Below, piece by piece: positions 24,291-39,299 of a stretch of DNA of 64,000 nt. Both the position numbers and the translations under genes were made by a program. Origin of the DNA: Pempheris klunzingeri (Eukaryota; Chordata; Actinopteri; Acropomatiformes; Pempheridae); the NCBI RefSeq assembly GCF_042242105.1, contig NC_092019.1, forward strand, positions 9,762,328 through 9,826,327, in the 5' to 3' direction. Every line of letters starts with the position of its first letter. Position 1 is the first letter of the stretch. Below the pieces are notes generated by a model that saw nothing but the letters and a program-made list of their open reading frames with translations, ran no database searches and was not told the origin of the DNA.

Positions 24291-25361
24291 GTTAAGTTTC
24301 AAATATGGACATTTTTCCAGTGTCATGTTTCAATTTTTTATGACATTTGGTGAGAAGTCCTCTCTGAAAACACCCACTGTGGAATGGACAAAAGAGAGGC
24401 TGGACCGGGACAAAGAGTGAGGGACTCCTCACTCTTTGGCTGACTTAGTTTACATGCATGATATATAATTTGCTCTCCATTCAGCCAGGCTAAATTATAC
24501 GTAGTAGTGAATCAAATGTGTTAATCCATTGCCAATACTGGACATAATCCCCAGCCATCCTTGCAATATGACTCACTAACACGTTAGAAAATGATAACAA
24601 CCATTACAACAATGAAGCCAGGTGGCACAAGTTAAGTTGCCCTGCATCAATATATCTGTGTCAAACTTGTGCCATGTGAGGACACATACCCTCAGAACTG
24701 CACAGAGTCAGAGACAAACACCTGTGTTGAACTTGTACAGATCTTATCTTTGAACAGAGTTTTATAGCCTCATAAATGGTAACTCATATTCCTCGATACG
24801 ATCACTCTCCAATTGTACAACTAGATAATTAGCCTGTGTGACATTAGTTAGCGACACTCCTCCACAGCAAGGCCACCAAACACCTAACTATGGCTATCTA
24901 ACAGTAGCAGCTAACGATATAAACATATAGGTGATTATCTGCGTAGCTTGCCACTTGTCACTGAACTCCTTCATGCAGGCCTTTCCCCGTGTTGTGTGCT
25001 GTTTACCGTTTTCGCTAGCTCAGCCCGAGTGTTGTGTTGTGTTAATGAACAGTCCGCGATAAGGCTTCGTTACATTTCAGGCTAATAAAAGCACTCACCA
25101 GTCCACTGACCTCGGATAACATGAGCAGCGAACCACTCCGTGTGCTGAGAGGGCTGGTGTTTTACCAAAACACACAGCAACGCTCGCTAGCTGTGTGTTA
25201 TTCAAAAACATAAAAACACAATGACGCTACCTTCTGCGTTGGCTAACGTCAGTGCATACGCTAGCGGCTCGGCTAGCAAGCTAACCGCGCTGCTAGCCAA
25301 CTTAGCTAGCACAGTTTGATAAAGTCACAGTAAACAATGAGTAACAAGTATCCGGACTTAC

Positions 25362-25560
25362 ACAGACGGTACATCTCGCTGTAGTTGACCTGCTCCTGTG
25401 AATTAACTGTCACTCGCTGGCGCATTAAACAGAGGGGTTTTTTTTCTTGTTAAGTGAGGCAAACCATGAATAATGCGTGCTTGGAGCAGTGATGTTGTTC
25501 CTGTCAACTCTCCGTTGACTCTCTGCTGGCTGGCTGCTACATGGGTTGCCAGGTTTCAGC
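25362..25560 (-). promoter_or_regulatory. ankib1: candidate ankib1 first exon and promoter
   Basis: A strong donor (GTCTGT/GTAAGTCC) at 25361/25362 on the minus strand, upstream of the start-codon exon, suggests a non-coding first exon whose cap site lies somewhere between about 25400 and 25560. No TATA box is evident. The adjacent sequence to the left is CpG-containing and rich in GCTAGC/GCTAAC. Confidence 0.4.
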
Positions 25561-26505
25561 ACAACCCCCTAAAACAGGCGGACAAGCATATGGCTCATAT
25601 CCATTAGAGGCTAGATGTCTTTCAGTGTGTGCCCAGTGAGGGGAAATACTGCTAAAATACACACCAATGCCACTGATTGAGTTTTACATCTTAACGTGAC
25701 AACCTTGCAGTATTTTAGACTGATGGTAAATGGCCAACTAAGTGCTTGATTGGGGTTTTTTGGAGGCCCACTTTCTCCTCATCTGCGCACTGTGCCCATG
25801 TGTGGTGCAACATGATTAGATATAAGCCTCTCCAATTTAACTTGTGCCAAATCTACAGGTGCCCACTCACAGAAAAGACATGGTGATTCTTCAAAATTAA
25901 AATAGAAATAAACTTCACACTCTCCACTTTTCAGCAGTAGGCTGTTGTGGTCCAACAATGGGATGAAATCGAGATTTACTTCAATGCATTGTCAGACGCA
26001 CTCTGTCTCCATCTCAACAGACTAGTGGTGATTGATGAGGTAGCTGTGAGTACAATAAAAGACCACTAGAGTGCGACAGAGTCCACAGAAACAACTCGTG
26101 CTTTTGGGTGGTAATAAGATTGTGCTTTTTTATCCTTGACAGTCCAGCCTAAATAAAAAACTCTTGGCTTTTGGATTTGTTGTACATTTCTTTTTTAAAG
26201 TTTTAAAAACATCTCAATCTAAGAGGTGGGTTAGCTGAATTGAATCGGCTTTACCCTCCATCACACTCCTGTGTGCATCCTGTGGTTTCTCTTCTTCGTA
26301 TCTAAAATCTACACAAGCATCAAACATAACCTCGTGAGTAATTACAGTCATATCTTAAACTGCTGCATTCATATATATCAAGATAACGCTTATATCAAAT
26401 GTACACATAGGCCATCACATGTTAAGTATTTAAACTATTTAAACTGGGATGCAGGTGTCTTATCTTGAAATTACCACTCAGATACTCAATACAACACATA
26501 TGTCT
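25561..26505. other. short eomes-ankib1 intergenic spacer
   Basis: This spacer of about 1 kb separates the eomes poly(A) signal from the ankib1 promoter; both genes are on the minus strand. I recognised no gene, RNA or repeat in it. Confidence 0.6.
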
Positions 26506-26511
26506 TTTATT
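26506..26511 (-). terminator. eomes: eomes poly(A) signal
   Basis: AATAAA on the minus strand, about 480 nt downstream of the eomes stop codon, followed by GU-rich sequence (atgtgttgtattg). It is the best-placed canonical signal before the ankib1 promoter. Confidence 0.6.
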
Positions 26512-26987
26512 ATCAAATATCTGAACATTGCCATCAAGGTATATACAGCATATCATCCTCACATTTATGAGTGCACAAATTTCACATCAACAGGCCTTCA
26601 ATAAATAATCTGTAAACACCTCGGTGTAAAAGCAGACACAGCATGTGTGCACAATGTCAAATACATAACACTGTTTAAATAATTGGGGCAACTTAAAAAA
26701 TGCTTTGGCACTGTAAAGATTCCAAATACAGAATATATGAATGGGGTGTTTAGAAAATATATGGCTCAAGGGGGACATAAGCCACTATCTCAGGGCACAC
26801 GTGTCGCTTTACGCTTGATGTCATTGTTTTAATGTGTCCATGATATTTCCTGTGTCACCGCAAGAGGAGAAAAATATTATCACAAGACAAATTCTGGGTG
26901 AGCACATAACAAAAAGACTAAATAATATTTCTTATTCATGGTTGCAGATGAAGAGCAACCAAAATGGCAAAATGAGAGACAAATCAT
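26512..26987 (-). other. eomes: eomes 3' UTR
   Basis: Non-coding sequence between the eomes stop and the proposed poly(A) signal. It is AT-rich, as is usual for a vertebrate 3' UTR. No microRNA sites or structured elements were assessed. Confidence 0.6.
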
Positions 26988-30199
<3,212 letters not shown>

Positions 30200-31784
30200 G
30201 GCTGCTTTTTTCGTCTTTGATACAGAGGTACTTGCTCTCTTTGATCCCACTTGAGACGCCTTTCTTTCTTGCCTTGTTTTTCTGGGGGTCTTCCTCCCCA
30301 CGCATCAGGTCTTGCAAAGCAGGTCTTGTGCCAGCGGTGCGCTGAGAAAAACTTCCTCTGGCAGCATCCACTGAAGTCTGAACTCTTGAGACAGGAAGAG
30401 ATTATAGTTAAGAGCAGCCTATTTTCTACAGTCATCGGGATACCTGAGTCACCAACAATAGCAAGGCCCATTACAAGCTGGTGACTTGTGCGTAAACGTG
30501 AATACAGTGAAACGGTGGAAAGTGACGGTCATATGAAAGCTGAGAGTCTCCGTGGGTGTATCAGGGTGGGGCTGTGAAGGTTTAATCTAACTTGAACTGT
30601 TGAACTTCAGTCATTGTAGTCTTTTAAAAATCAATAGCTAACATTAACTTAAAAAAAAAAAACAAGCCTCCTTTGGCATAGGTGCACCTCTCCCTTTCTA
30701 TTTTAATTCTCTCCTCTCTTTTTAAGTCATGTTTAGGTGAATTATTCCACTAAATTCGGTGTAAAAATGAGAGGCACATTGCATTAGTTTTGTAGATAAA
30801 TTCTGATTTACAAGGAGAGGCTGAAACAGGATGATTCAGATCACTTCAGATGCGTCCATGATGATTTTTTTAACTATTAACTATGACCTGAATCGGTCGT
30901 TAGCCCATCTGTGGTCACCTCTCAGGTAGAAACACGGTGACTTTAACTCCACTTGGATGATATTGGAGGGGAGGGGGGAGGGTGGGGGGTCGCCTCGAGG
31001 TAAGAGCCAGTTTCTTGTAAATCATATGACAAATTTGAAGCACTGATTTTTCTGGGAGGGTAACTTTGTGGTGTAGGTTAAAATTAAAAGCGAAAGTTCG
31101 CCCACGATTCTTAAAATGCATGTCATATTTTCTCATGTACACCTTAATTTTCGGTAAAAACAAATAGTGCTGTTTTTTTTCTTGTCACATTTTCAAGAGA
31201 TTTCCCCACATCCTTAGGGAACAGACAACAACATTAAAATAATCTATCTTTATTAACACATATTTGCGATTAATGTAAAAACAAAAAAAAATGAACAAAT
31301 GTAGTTATTTTGTGACAAATAGACGGGATGCTGTTAATCCTATATTATTATTCAGAGTTAATGAATTTGCATTCATTCAATTCTGGTGCGACTCTGCGTC
31401 CCTACGGGATGCCCGACGTGAAAAAGGGAAATAGCCAATTATTTTTCCGTTTGAAGAAACCTGTGATGTTTCTTGGATCCGACAGTCCGATGTGAGAAGC
31501 GGCAACAAACAAATCAAAACGATCGAGGAAATGAATAGAAAGAGTAAATGAATAGAAATAAATATGAGTGGAGACAAATAAAATGAGTTCATGTCCATGG
31601 CTTAATTCTCTGTGAATAATTCCAAAGGCTGAATTTTTTTTTTTTTTGTATTTTTGGGGTAGGTGATGCTTAAATTTCACATTTATTACAAACAAATGCT
31701 TCAACATAAAGTGCAAGAAAAACGTATGCATGCAAATGAAACTATACATCTCATGTAAGAATATGTTTAAAAATGTAAACTCAC
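30200..31784 (-). promoter_or_regulatory. eomes: eomes 5' leader and proximal upstream region
   Basis: Immediately upstream of the eomes start codon. No open frame here continues the protein. Two octamer sites lie at 31365-31372 and 31730-31737. If the exon ending at 31785 is real, most of this is a 5' intron; otherwise it is promoter-proximal DNA. Confidence 0.4.
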
Positions 31785-31920
31785 CAAGCGACTCTCCCTC
31801 CTGTTTCCCTGCTTGCAGATCAAGTTCAAGAAAATATTTCAAAGTAAAGAAAAACTGTCTCAGGCGACATCAGCGCGCAAAGTAAGCTGCGAGGCTGAGC
31901 CCATACCAGTACATGGCATC
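31785..31920 (-). other. eomes: possible upstream non-coding exon of eomes
   Basis: A strong minus-strand donor (TCGCTTG/GTGAGTTTAC) lies at 31784/31785. The sequence before it contains a short ATG frame (MKYFLELDLQ...) that does not resemble Eomes. The exon could be a 5' UTR exon or a chance site; its 5' edge is a guess. Confidence 0.25.
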
Positions 31921-32159
31921 ATGTTGTGTTTGGGGCTGAGGAGGGAGCGTGAGTTAAAGCCTGAGCCATGTGGAGGCGGACTGATCACAGTGTAGAGGCG
32001 CACTCCCGCTTTCACCGCTGCTCTCTCCCTGTGGCCATGACGCACAGATAGCAGCCTATTAGGCCTATCAGATCCTCCTCTGATCTCCAGAGGAGGGGCA
32101 GGGGATCCTCAGCATCATATCCAAGGTGTATAAGAGCTAGGCTGCTTCCCAGTCCTCAT

Positions 32160-35100
32160 CTCTGAATTGTTCCCATCCCGTCATCCTCACAAAGATCAAC
32201 AGAATAACATTCATCAGAGTCTGTGGGGGTCAATAGTGCAGAGTTTATGCTGAGGTGATATTGTTCTTGATGTATAGTTATATGTCGACAGGGTCATTGT
32301 CGTTCCTGTTTTAAGACTTGGTGGAACCTTGATGTCTACAAATAAATAAAAGAAAACCCTCCTGTTTGAACAGAAAGAGAAAAAAGGACATGGAAGTTCA
32401 GATTTCTGAAAGGTTGTGCAGATCTGACCTCCAGATTACATTCTACTTTTAAGGCATTGTACAACATTTCCCTCAAAAAATGCATGAAATCAACTATTTG
32501 AAAGTTGCTGCTAATTTCACTTTCAAGTACAGACCTGGTAACTCAGAGAAACAGAGACTCAGACATTGTATTACTTTACCTACAATAACATGTTGTAAAA
32601 AAAAAAAAAAAATGTGGCAGACAGTGAAATAAGAACTTGGAAAGTAAAAGTACCTCACTGACAATAAGACATAGAATATAAAAATAATAAACACAATTCT
32701 TTAATTTTCAGGTCAGTTTTGCCATAATAGCTGCACAGATGGAACCTGTCATGACTGAAACTCAGCTGTATTACTGTCTTTGTAGCTGTAGCTGCAACTA
32801 TATACAATATACAATCATTACGGTGCCCCATATCAATGCTAATGGTTATGCAAAGAGAGAAGCAGCAAAGGCACAAAAGGAATTGGTTGAAGAGGGCTAC
32901 AGCGCTATTGTGTGATTTTGCTGTAACTGGGCTGACATTGAGCAAACACTGTGTGAGAGACAAGAAGAAAGAGAAACAAAAGACATTTTATTCTAAATAT
33001 CCGTATGAGTGCATCAAGTTAACACCGAAACGCACCCACAAACTAGCTAATCTGTTCACTGCCTTCACACCCAGATAAAGGTGCGATGCTGCAGATGAAT
33101 GCTACTTATTTGTCACCCAAATATACCGTACATTTTAAGTTATAAGTACAAAGAATCCATAGATAAGTTTGGCTCCTAAAGGGACTCATATCAGACAGTT
33201 TCCGCCTCGATTCTCTCTGCTCCTTCAGTTCAAAGGACGCCAGATTCTGACTTTAAATTATGCTGCATTACGGTGCTAATGGGGCTCCTTTTAACAGCTT
33301 AAAGACCAGCTCTTTACTCAGGACCAGACGATGCTCAGCTTGCTGCTGCTGCTCACTTGAAGAGAACTTTACATGATAAAGACAGTGAGAAGATTAATGA
33401 AGCAGGTCGCCACCTCCAAATTAAACACACTGCACATCAAACAAGACAAATCAACTGTTTGGGCAAACTATTTGATCAGCAAACAGTCTCAAGCTAATAC
33501 ACCTCTGCTGATTGTACTGATAAACTGCCTGAGTTGTTTGATTATTCCAGGAAGTCATGAATATAGACTAAGTGTCCACAGATCGCAGTGTGTAATGCTG
33601 TATTTTCCCCCACTTGCCTGTGTTCCCTTTCCTGAGTATATGTCAGACTTTTTTTCTGTTTATAACTGTATTCAAATGTCTAATATATAGGTGAATGTAA
33701 AAAGTCACTCTCAAATTTGTATTGAACCTAAATCTGCACTTTGAACTCACTCTCCATCTCCTTCTAGCTTTCTCTTTCTTTATTTGATTTGATGATGAAA
33801 CCAGTGAGTCAGAAGTGAAAGAAGTTTAAAAAATTTTTTTTTTTAAAGTTTCTATGTGAGTTTCTACTTTTCCCAGTGGTGCAGGGGTTTGCACACTCAC
33901 TCACACATTAGGCACTGTCAAACTGCACCGCACGCACCCACCTTCAGAAACATCTTAAAGAGTGGTGTATCGGCTTTGAGGTTGACACCAGAAGGATGTT
34001 TTTACACATTTGCTGGAAGGGGGAATTTTCTCTGTGCCTCACCTGAAATCTAAATTTAACACGGGTACGGACGAGGATGATCTTGTGACATCACAAGTTT
34101 GGAGCCAATCCTGGTCTAATGCACAACTCAGCACTAGTGTGATGTGGAGACATGAAAGCTCCCGGGCACACTCACTGACAAAGTTTTATCCAGTCAAGTA
34201 CAGCAGGAGACATCTTGTGTCTTTTAAACTTTTTTTCAATGAGAGAGGAAGAGTAGGGGCAATTAAAATTTTTTTAACAAGGTTATTCAACTTCTGAGAC
34301 CATTTTTACATATTTTAAAAAATGTCTGAACAGGATCATTTAGGTGAACTTTCCAGCATTTTGCCTTGTACGCATTCTACCCTGCTCTTTAGTTTAAACA
34401 CTATACATTTACATTAGCTCTCTGTAATGATGAATATAAACAGCGCCTATCTTAAATCAGCTCATTTCATTACCAAAAATCACTACTATACATTACATAA
34501 AGCTGTTTGGATATCATGTGTTTATTGGGCAGCCTGTCTGTATAATGGCCTCACTCCTCTCTCTGTCACGCTCGATGAGCAGCTTCCCCTAGCTGTGCCT
34601 GCTTTTTGACACGTCTAAAGGGCTGTTTCTGACATCTTGCCATCCTGCCGGCCACCCCTCCCGCAGTGCTCATGCCAGGCAGGAGGAAAAAGCTGGTGAC
34701 CTGGCCATCGCCACCCTGCCCTAGGCCACTGCCACCCTGCTGGCAGCAGAAGGTCTGTTGGTCTGTAGCCATGCCAGGAACTCTGCCCGCCGCAGCTTGT
34801 GATGTCACGACAGACACGCTCTCAGACGAGATCTCTGATTGGCTCTGAGGGTTTGCCTTTCTCACTTCCTGGGAAATACCCTCTCATTAACTTATAGACA
34901 TACAAACTCAATTAATTAACAATCTTTGACTGAATGTTATCTCTACTTTCTGATCAAGGGGAAGACCATGCAGGAAACCAGAACCATGTTCTTCTCTTTT
35001 CTGATGCAATTTGAACTTTTGTAATAGAAAAATTACAACTCATCTCTTACTTCATTTTCCAGTGTGCAAAGAACAGACTTCATTTGCAAAAGGTGTTTCT

Positions 35101-35500
35101 TTCCAGATCAAAACTGAACTTTCAGAGGTAAAAATCTGCTTTCACTCACCCATTTATGCATATGTACATTATATACAATATATATGTACATATATGACAA
35201 TGTACTATGAAATACAGTAAATACAGAAAAACAGTAAATGGGAAATGGTAATGTACACGTCATTAGAGCACCTTGATAAATAAGTGACAGAAGATATACC
35301 ACTGGGATACTTATTCCACAAACTACTTGTCACTAATGAAAGCTTTTACAGCAGGGCTTCAAATGGCAGAAGGTCAAGGCCTCTGGTGACCCACTTCCTT
35401 GTCTCCCCCCCTACACTTCATTTATGGTTTGGTCCTACATCCTGTTAAGAGTAGCAGCAGGAGCGGACCATCACATTTGGTGCTCAGCGTGGGGGCGGTT
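32160..35500. other. gene-poor interval, part 1
   Basis: No gene is supported. A GC-richer patch at about 34615-34855 contains repeated 'gccaccctgc' phrases and a CRE-like tgatgtcac. A small AT-rich near-palindrome lies at about 35157-35205. The rest is AT-rich single-copy-looking sequence with scattered meaningless open frames. Confidence 0.55.
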
Positions 35501-38205
35501 GGTGAGCTGTCATGTTCCAGCTATCCCATGGAGATACACTTCTGCCTCTCTGCGAAGATTTGGTGTTTTCTCATTTGCATTTGCTAATGAGATCCTGTTT
35601 GCATGACTTTATACTGGAAGTCTATCTCTCGGAGTATCTCTCTAACAAATACAGGAGGCACATGAAGTCCTGTTTATTTTACCTTTAATTACAAATTAGT
35701 ACTGTTGAGATTAAGGGTGTCTTTTTTAGGAGAGAACTGGCCAGGAGGGCAGCATTATGGTAATCGTGGACAAATACAATGACACATTTGAAAAACATGT
35801 TGTTAGGTGCAGTAAAACTATTTCAGAGCAGTCTTTGCAGTTCTTTTAGTTTGGGATTGTCAAATTTGATGGAGCACCTTGCCAATTTGAGGTATCACCT
35901 GCATTGTGGGGCACAACAAGAGCAAAAGTGGTAACAACTTCACACTGATACTGTAAAAGCTACTGTGCTTGTATTCAACCAAGACAAAGGGCAGTTTTAT
36001 GTGATCATGTGGTCTTTGAAATGTTTTTAAACCAAAAGTACGCCACCCCTTAGTTCTTGTTTTTCACTGTCTTTGTTACAAGAGGGCATATACCATTTCA
36101 CTGATAAGCAAGTGTTGAGCTCACCCAGATCACAACCTCACACATGGGATTCATCTTCCCAGAAGCCTTCCTCAGTCAAGACCCATGACTTCCAAAATCA
36201 CTCATCTGAAGGGAAGTTCTAGAGGCCAATTAGGACTCGTTTAGAGCTCGTCCTCGTTATCACCCAATCTGTACTGTCAAGAATTCCTGCCCACCAATCT
36301 GCCAGTGTCAGCAGTTCCCCACATTTCTATCACAGGTCACATTTATGAGCTATTGCATCGATAAAACCAAGTTGATCTCCAGAGACAGTGATACATATAA
36401 GGCCGTATAGCAAGTGACAAGTGATGTGAACACACCCTTAAAAAACATGTTCCTGGTTTAAGATACGAAAAAAAGAAAACGGGAATTCTGATCACTTTTA
36501 ATGCACCTTCGGCCTCATTTGCATGGGGTTGCAAAGATTTACCAGTTTTCAACCACACAACTCAATGTGAGAAGTGCTGCTAAGCAAGCCATCGCATAGT
36601 TAACCACAGCAAAGCTGTTTTTTCTTTAGCTGACCTCTCTGTGAAAGAGGGCAGTCACTTGGAGAAATCCCTACAGGCTTCAACTGAACATCAAATCAAG
36701 CAGTTAAGACAATATTGTATATAGTAGATCAACTTTTACTCCTCCCTCATTATTGTCATAATCTCCATAAATATATATAAAGATGAGATTTAATTAGAAT
36801 AAGCAGTTTGTATCTCGATCACTGTCATGTACCAATTCTTTCAATACACTTCTGAGTATGCCTTATCTCACACAGAGCAGACATAGAGATTTAATAGATC
36901 TGTATATTGACTGAGGAGTAATAAAGCACCAAAATAATAATTCAGCAATAGCAAAGGAACAAATGTATGCGTGTAATGTGTGTGTAGAAGGGCGTCCCTC
37001 TCTCCGATGGGATGGAAAGAATACTTTCTGCATTATGTCCTCTCTTTGAGCCGGCAGGCAGGACCCTGAGCATGTTTTTCTCATATGGGGAATCTGCTGA
37101 CTGTGGTATCACATTATGATTAACAATTTAACTATGATCCCCTTCTTTCCCATTGTTATTCCACAGATGACTGAGAGTAAGAGCGAAATGCCAGCGACGG
37201 CACGCAGGCTTCATTAGATTCATTGATTGATTTATTGTTTTCCATGGTTGTAATCACTTCCCCCAAGGTAATTTGTGAGCTCTTTATGGTTCAGAGGTAT
37301 AAGCCCAGGAGTTAATTAATCGGCTTTGTTTAGAAGTTTCAAAGTAGAAATGCCCGTCTGAATTGGTAACCACTGGAAAGGCAACAGTCCCTGTGACTTA
37401 GAATCCCTTGTTTACCACTACAAAAGATCAAAACTAAGCAGGCAAACAGACATAATTATGTCTGGATCATTTCTAGATCTTTTTCATTTACCTTGACTCA
37501 TCTTTACACTGTTAATTTTCATCTTGTGGAATGCAAATGTAGGATTTTATCATGTTTCACAGGATAGTCTTCAGTATCTTGGTAAAGACGACAAATCCGG
37601 CTTTAAAAGTTATCAAACTATTCAAAAATCACTGCTCACCAAACAGCAAAGGGCCCAGCCTCACACATAGACACGTTAATACCAAGTTGGTGTAAATTCT
37701 TAATGAAACTGACATACATATAAAGTTTTGAGGCAATTCAAATTCTGTAATATTTTCCAGTGATTACAACCAGAAGCATTTATAGCGTACTCTCGCTCCT
37801 ACACCCATTTTGTGCTCTTTTTTTCTTCTGTTCTGCCCCTAAAATCAGCCCTCTTTAACAAAAAAATATTGCTCCTCTCAACTGAAGTGAAGTATTGTCA
37901 TCCCAGAATCTTATAATACGACTTTTATGTTCCGACCCAAATCTGTGCTCTTGGCAGGAGCTAAAGTGGTTTGTCCCTTTGACCCACAAAACCTCTGATA
38001 TTGTCTGGCCTCTGCCAGATTTAATTGAAGTCCCGGCTTGCTTTAATTGGCTTTTTGATGGTAGGTGAATGGGGACTGCTGTTTATGGGTTAAGTGCATC
38101 TTAATCAGAGTTTTAATCCAGTCATTAACAGAGAAACATGAGGTGTTGAGAGGAGTGGAGAGAGGTTGATAATTGAGAGGCTGCCTCCTTGCTCCCTGTG
38201 CTGTG

Positions 38206-38224
38206 TGTGTGTGTGTGTGTGTGT
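38206..38224. repeat. (GT)n microsatellite
   Basis: A short pure GT run in the eomes-cmc1 interval. Confidence 0.9.
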
Positions 38225-38752
38225 GCTTACTTTAGCAGTGCTAGGAGTTGTGAAGGAGAAACTGCCAGGACAATATTATGTAGGAACATTTTTCAGAAAG
38301 TTGGCGATGTCGGTGAACTTGTATACAGTGCATGTAAGGATATAAACATTTGCTTTTCATTTCTAACTCCAGCCTCACATTTTCCTTATGATTATATTGT
38401 AGGTTTCCACTTTGTACAATAAAAATGCAAAGGATTTCAAAAATGAATAACATGCCCATACAACACCGTCAGGGCAAAATAAAAATCGCCAGGGAAAATG
38501 CTTCAGAAAACAATTTTCTTCCTTCCAGACCGTACATTTGTATTCAGATGAAAATATATACCACTACTGATGGTAAAAATAGATTGTTATTGTCTACAGA
38601 GTACAACTCTTCCATACCCACCCTATTCCTCCCTATTGCTCAGCTGTCACATTCTCACTGAGTTTTTCTCACTGTATATTTTAGCACCTATCCCCGGTGT
38701 GAGGCCTGTGTTCTTCCGTGCCCCCACTCCTTTCCCTGTGTGTCTCTCTCTC

Positions 38753-38812
38753 ACACACACGCACACACACTTTCCCTGTGTCTCTCTCTCACACACACAC
38801 ACACACGCACAC

Positions 38813-38846
<34 letters not shown>
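38753..38846. repeat. compound (CA)n/(TC)n microsatellite
   Basis: An interrupted CA tract with CG-containing units and an internal duplication of 'tttccctgtg(t)ctctctctc'. It gives spurious CVCVCV frames on the minus strand. Confidence 0.92.
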
Positions 38847-38850
<4 letters not shown>

Positions 38851-39299
38851 ATGCATAGATCGTTGAATCAATGAGTCTATATTGAATAAACATTAGGATC
38901 CTGATTTGCATCATCCTTTGCAAGGTGTATTTTTCACCATTTTTAGTGTAATTTATTATAGACATACACACACCTACTGATCCTATAAAAGCACTGTCAA
39001 TTGCTTACAAACCTTCAGTGTTAGTCACCCTCTCAGAGAGGATCATCAACAAATGCAACTACAATACACGATTCATTTTCTGCTGGTGGCAAAGAGGCTG
39101 AGAAAATTAGGCTACTGGAGTTATAATATGTGTGTCCTCTAGACTGGGGTTGTATGTACTGTATCCAAACTGAATCCACTTTTGAATTTGCTTAATGAAT
39201 CCTTTCCCTTATTGAATTAATTTGGGTTTAACGTTTAACAATCTAAACATATCTATTTACATATTTACAAATGATTTGCTTTTCTTCCAAAAAAAAAAA

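Larger units (their letters stand above)
22996..25361 (-). other. ankib1: ankib1 5' intron
   Basis: Sequence between a candidate non-coding first exon and the start-codon exon. It holds a long (GT)n tract (23931-23990), a dispersed repeat remnant (24168-24290), a second possible first exon with donor CTG/GTGAGT at 25099, and a GCTAGC-rich block near 25185-25315. No other gene was recognised. Confidence 0.55.

Noticed and set aside
31402..31842. 146-codon minus-strand frame starting MKYFLELD
   Set aside because: It does not resemble Eomes and runs through the strong donor at 31785; if transcribed, only its first part would be exonic.
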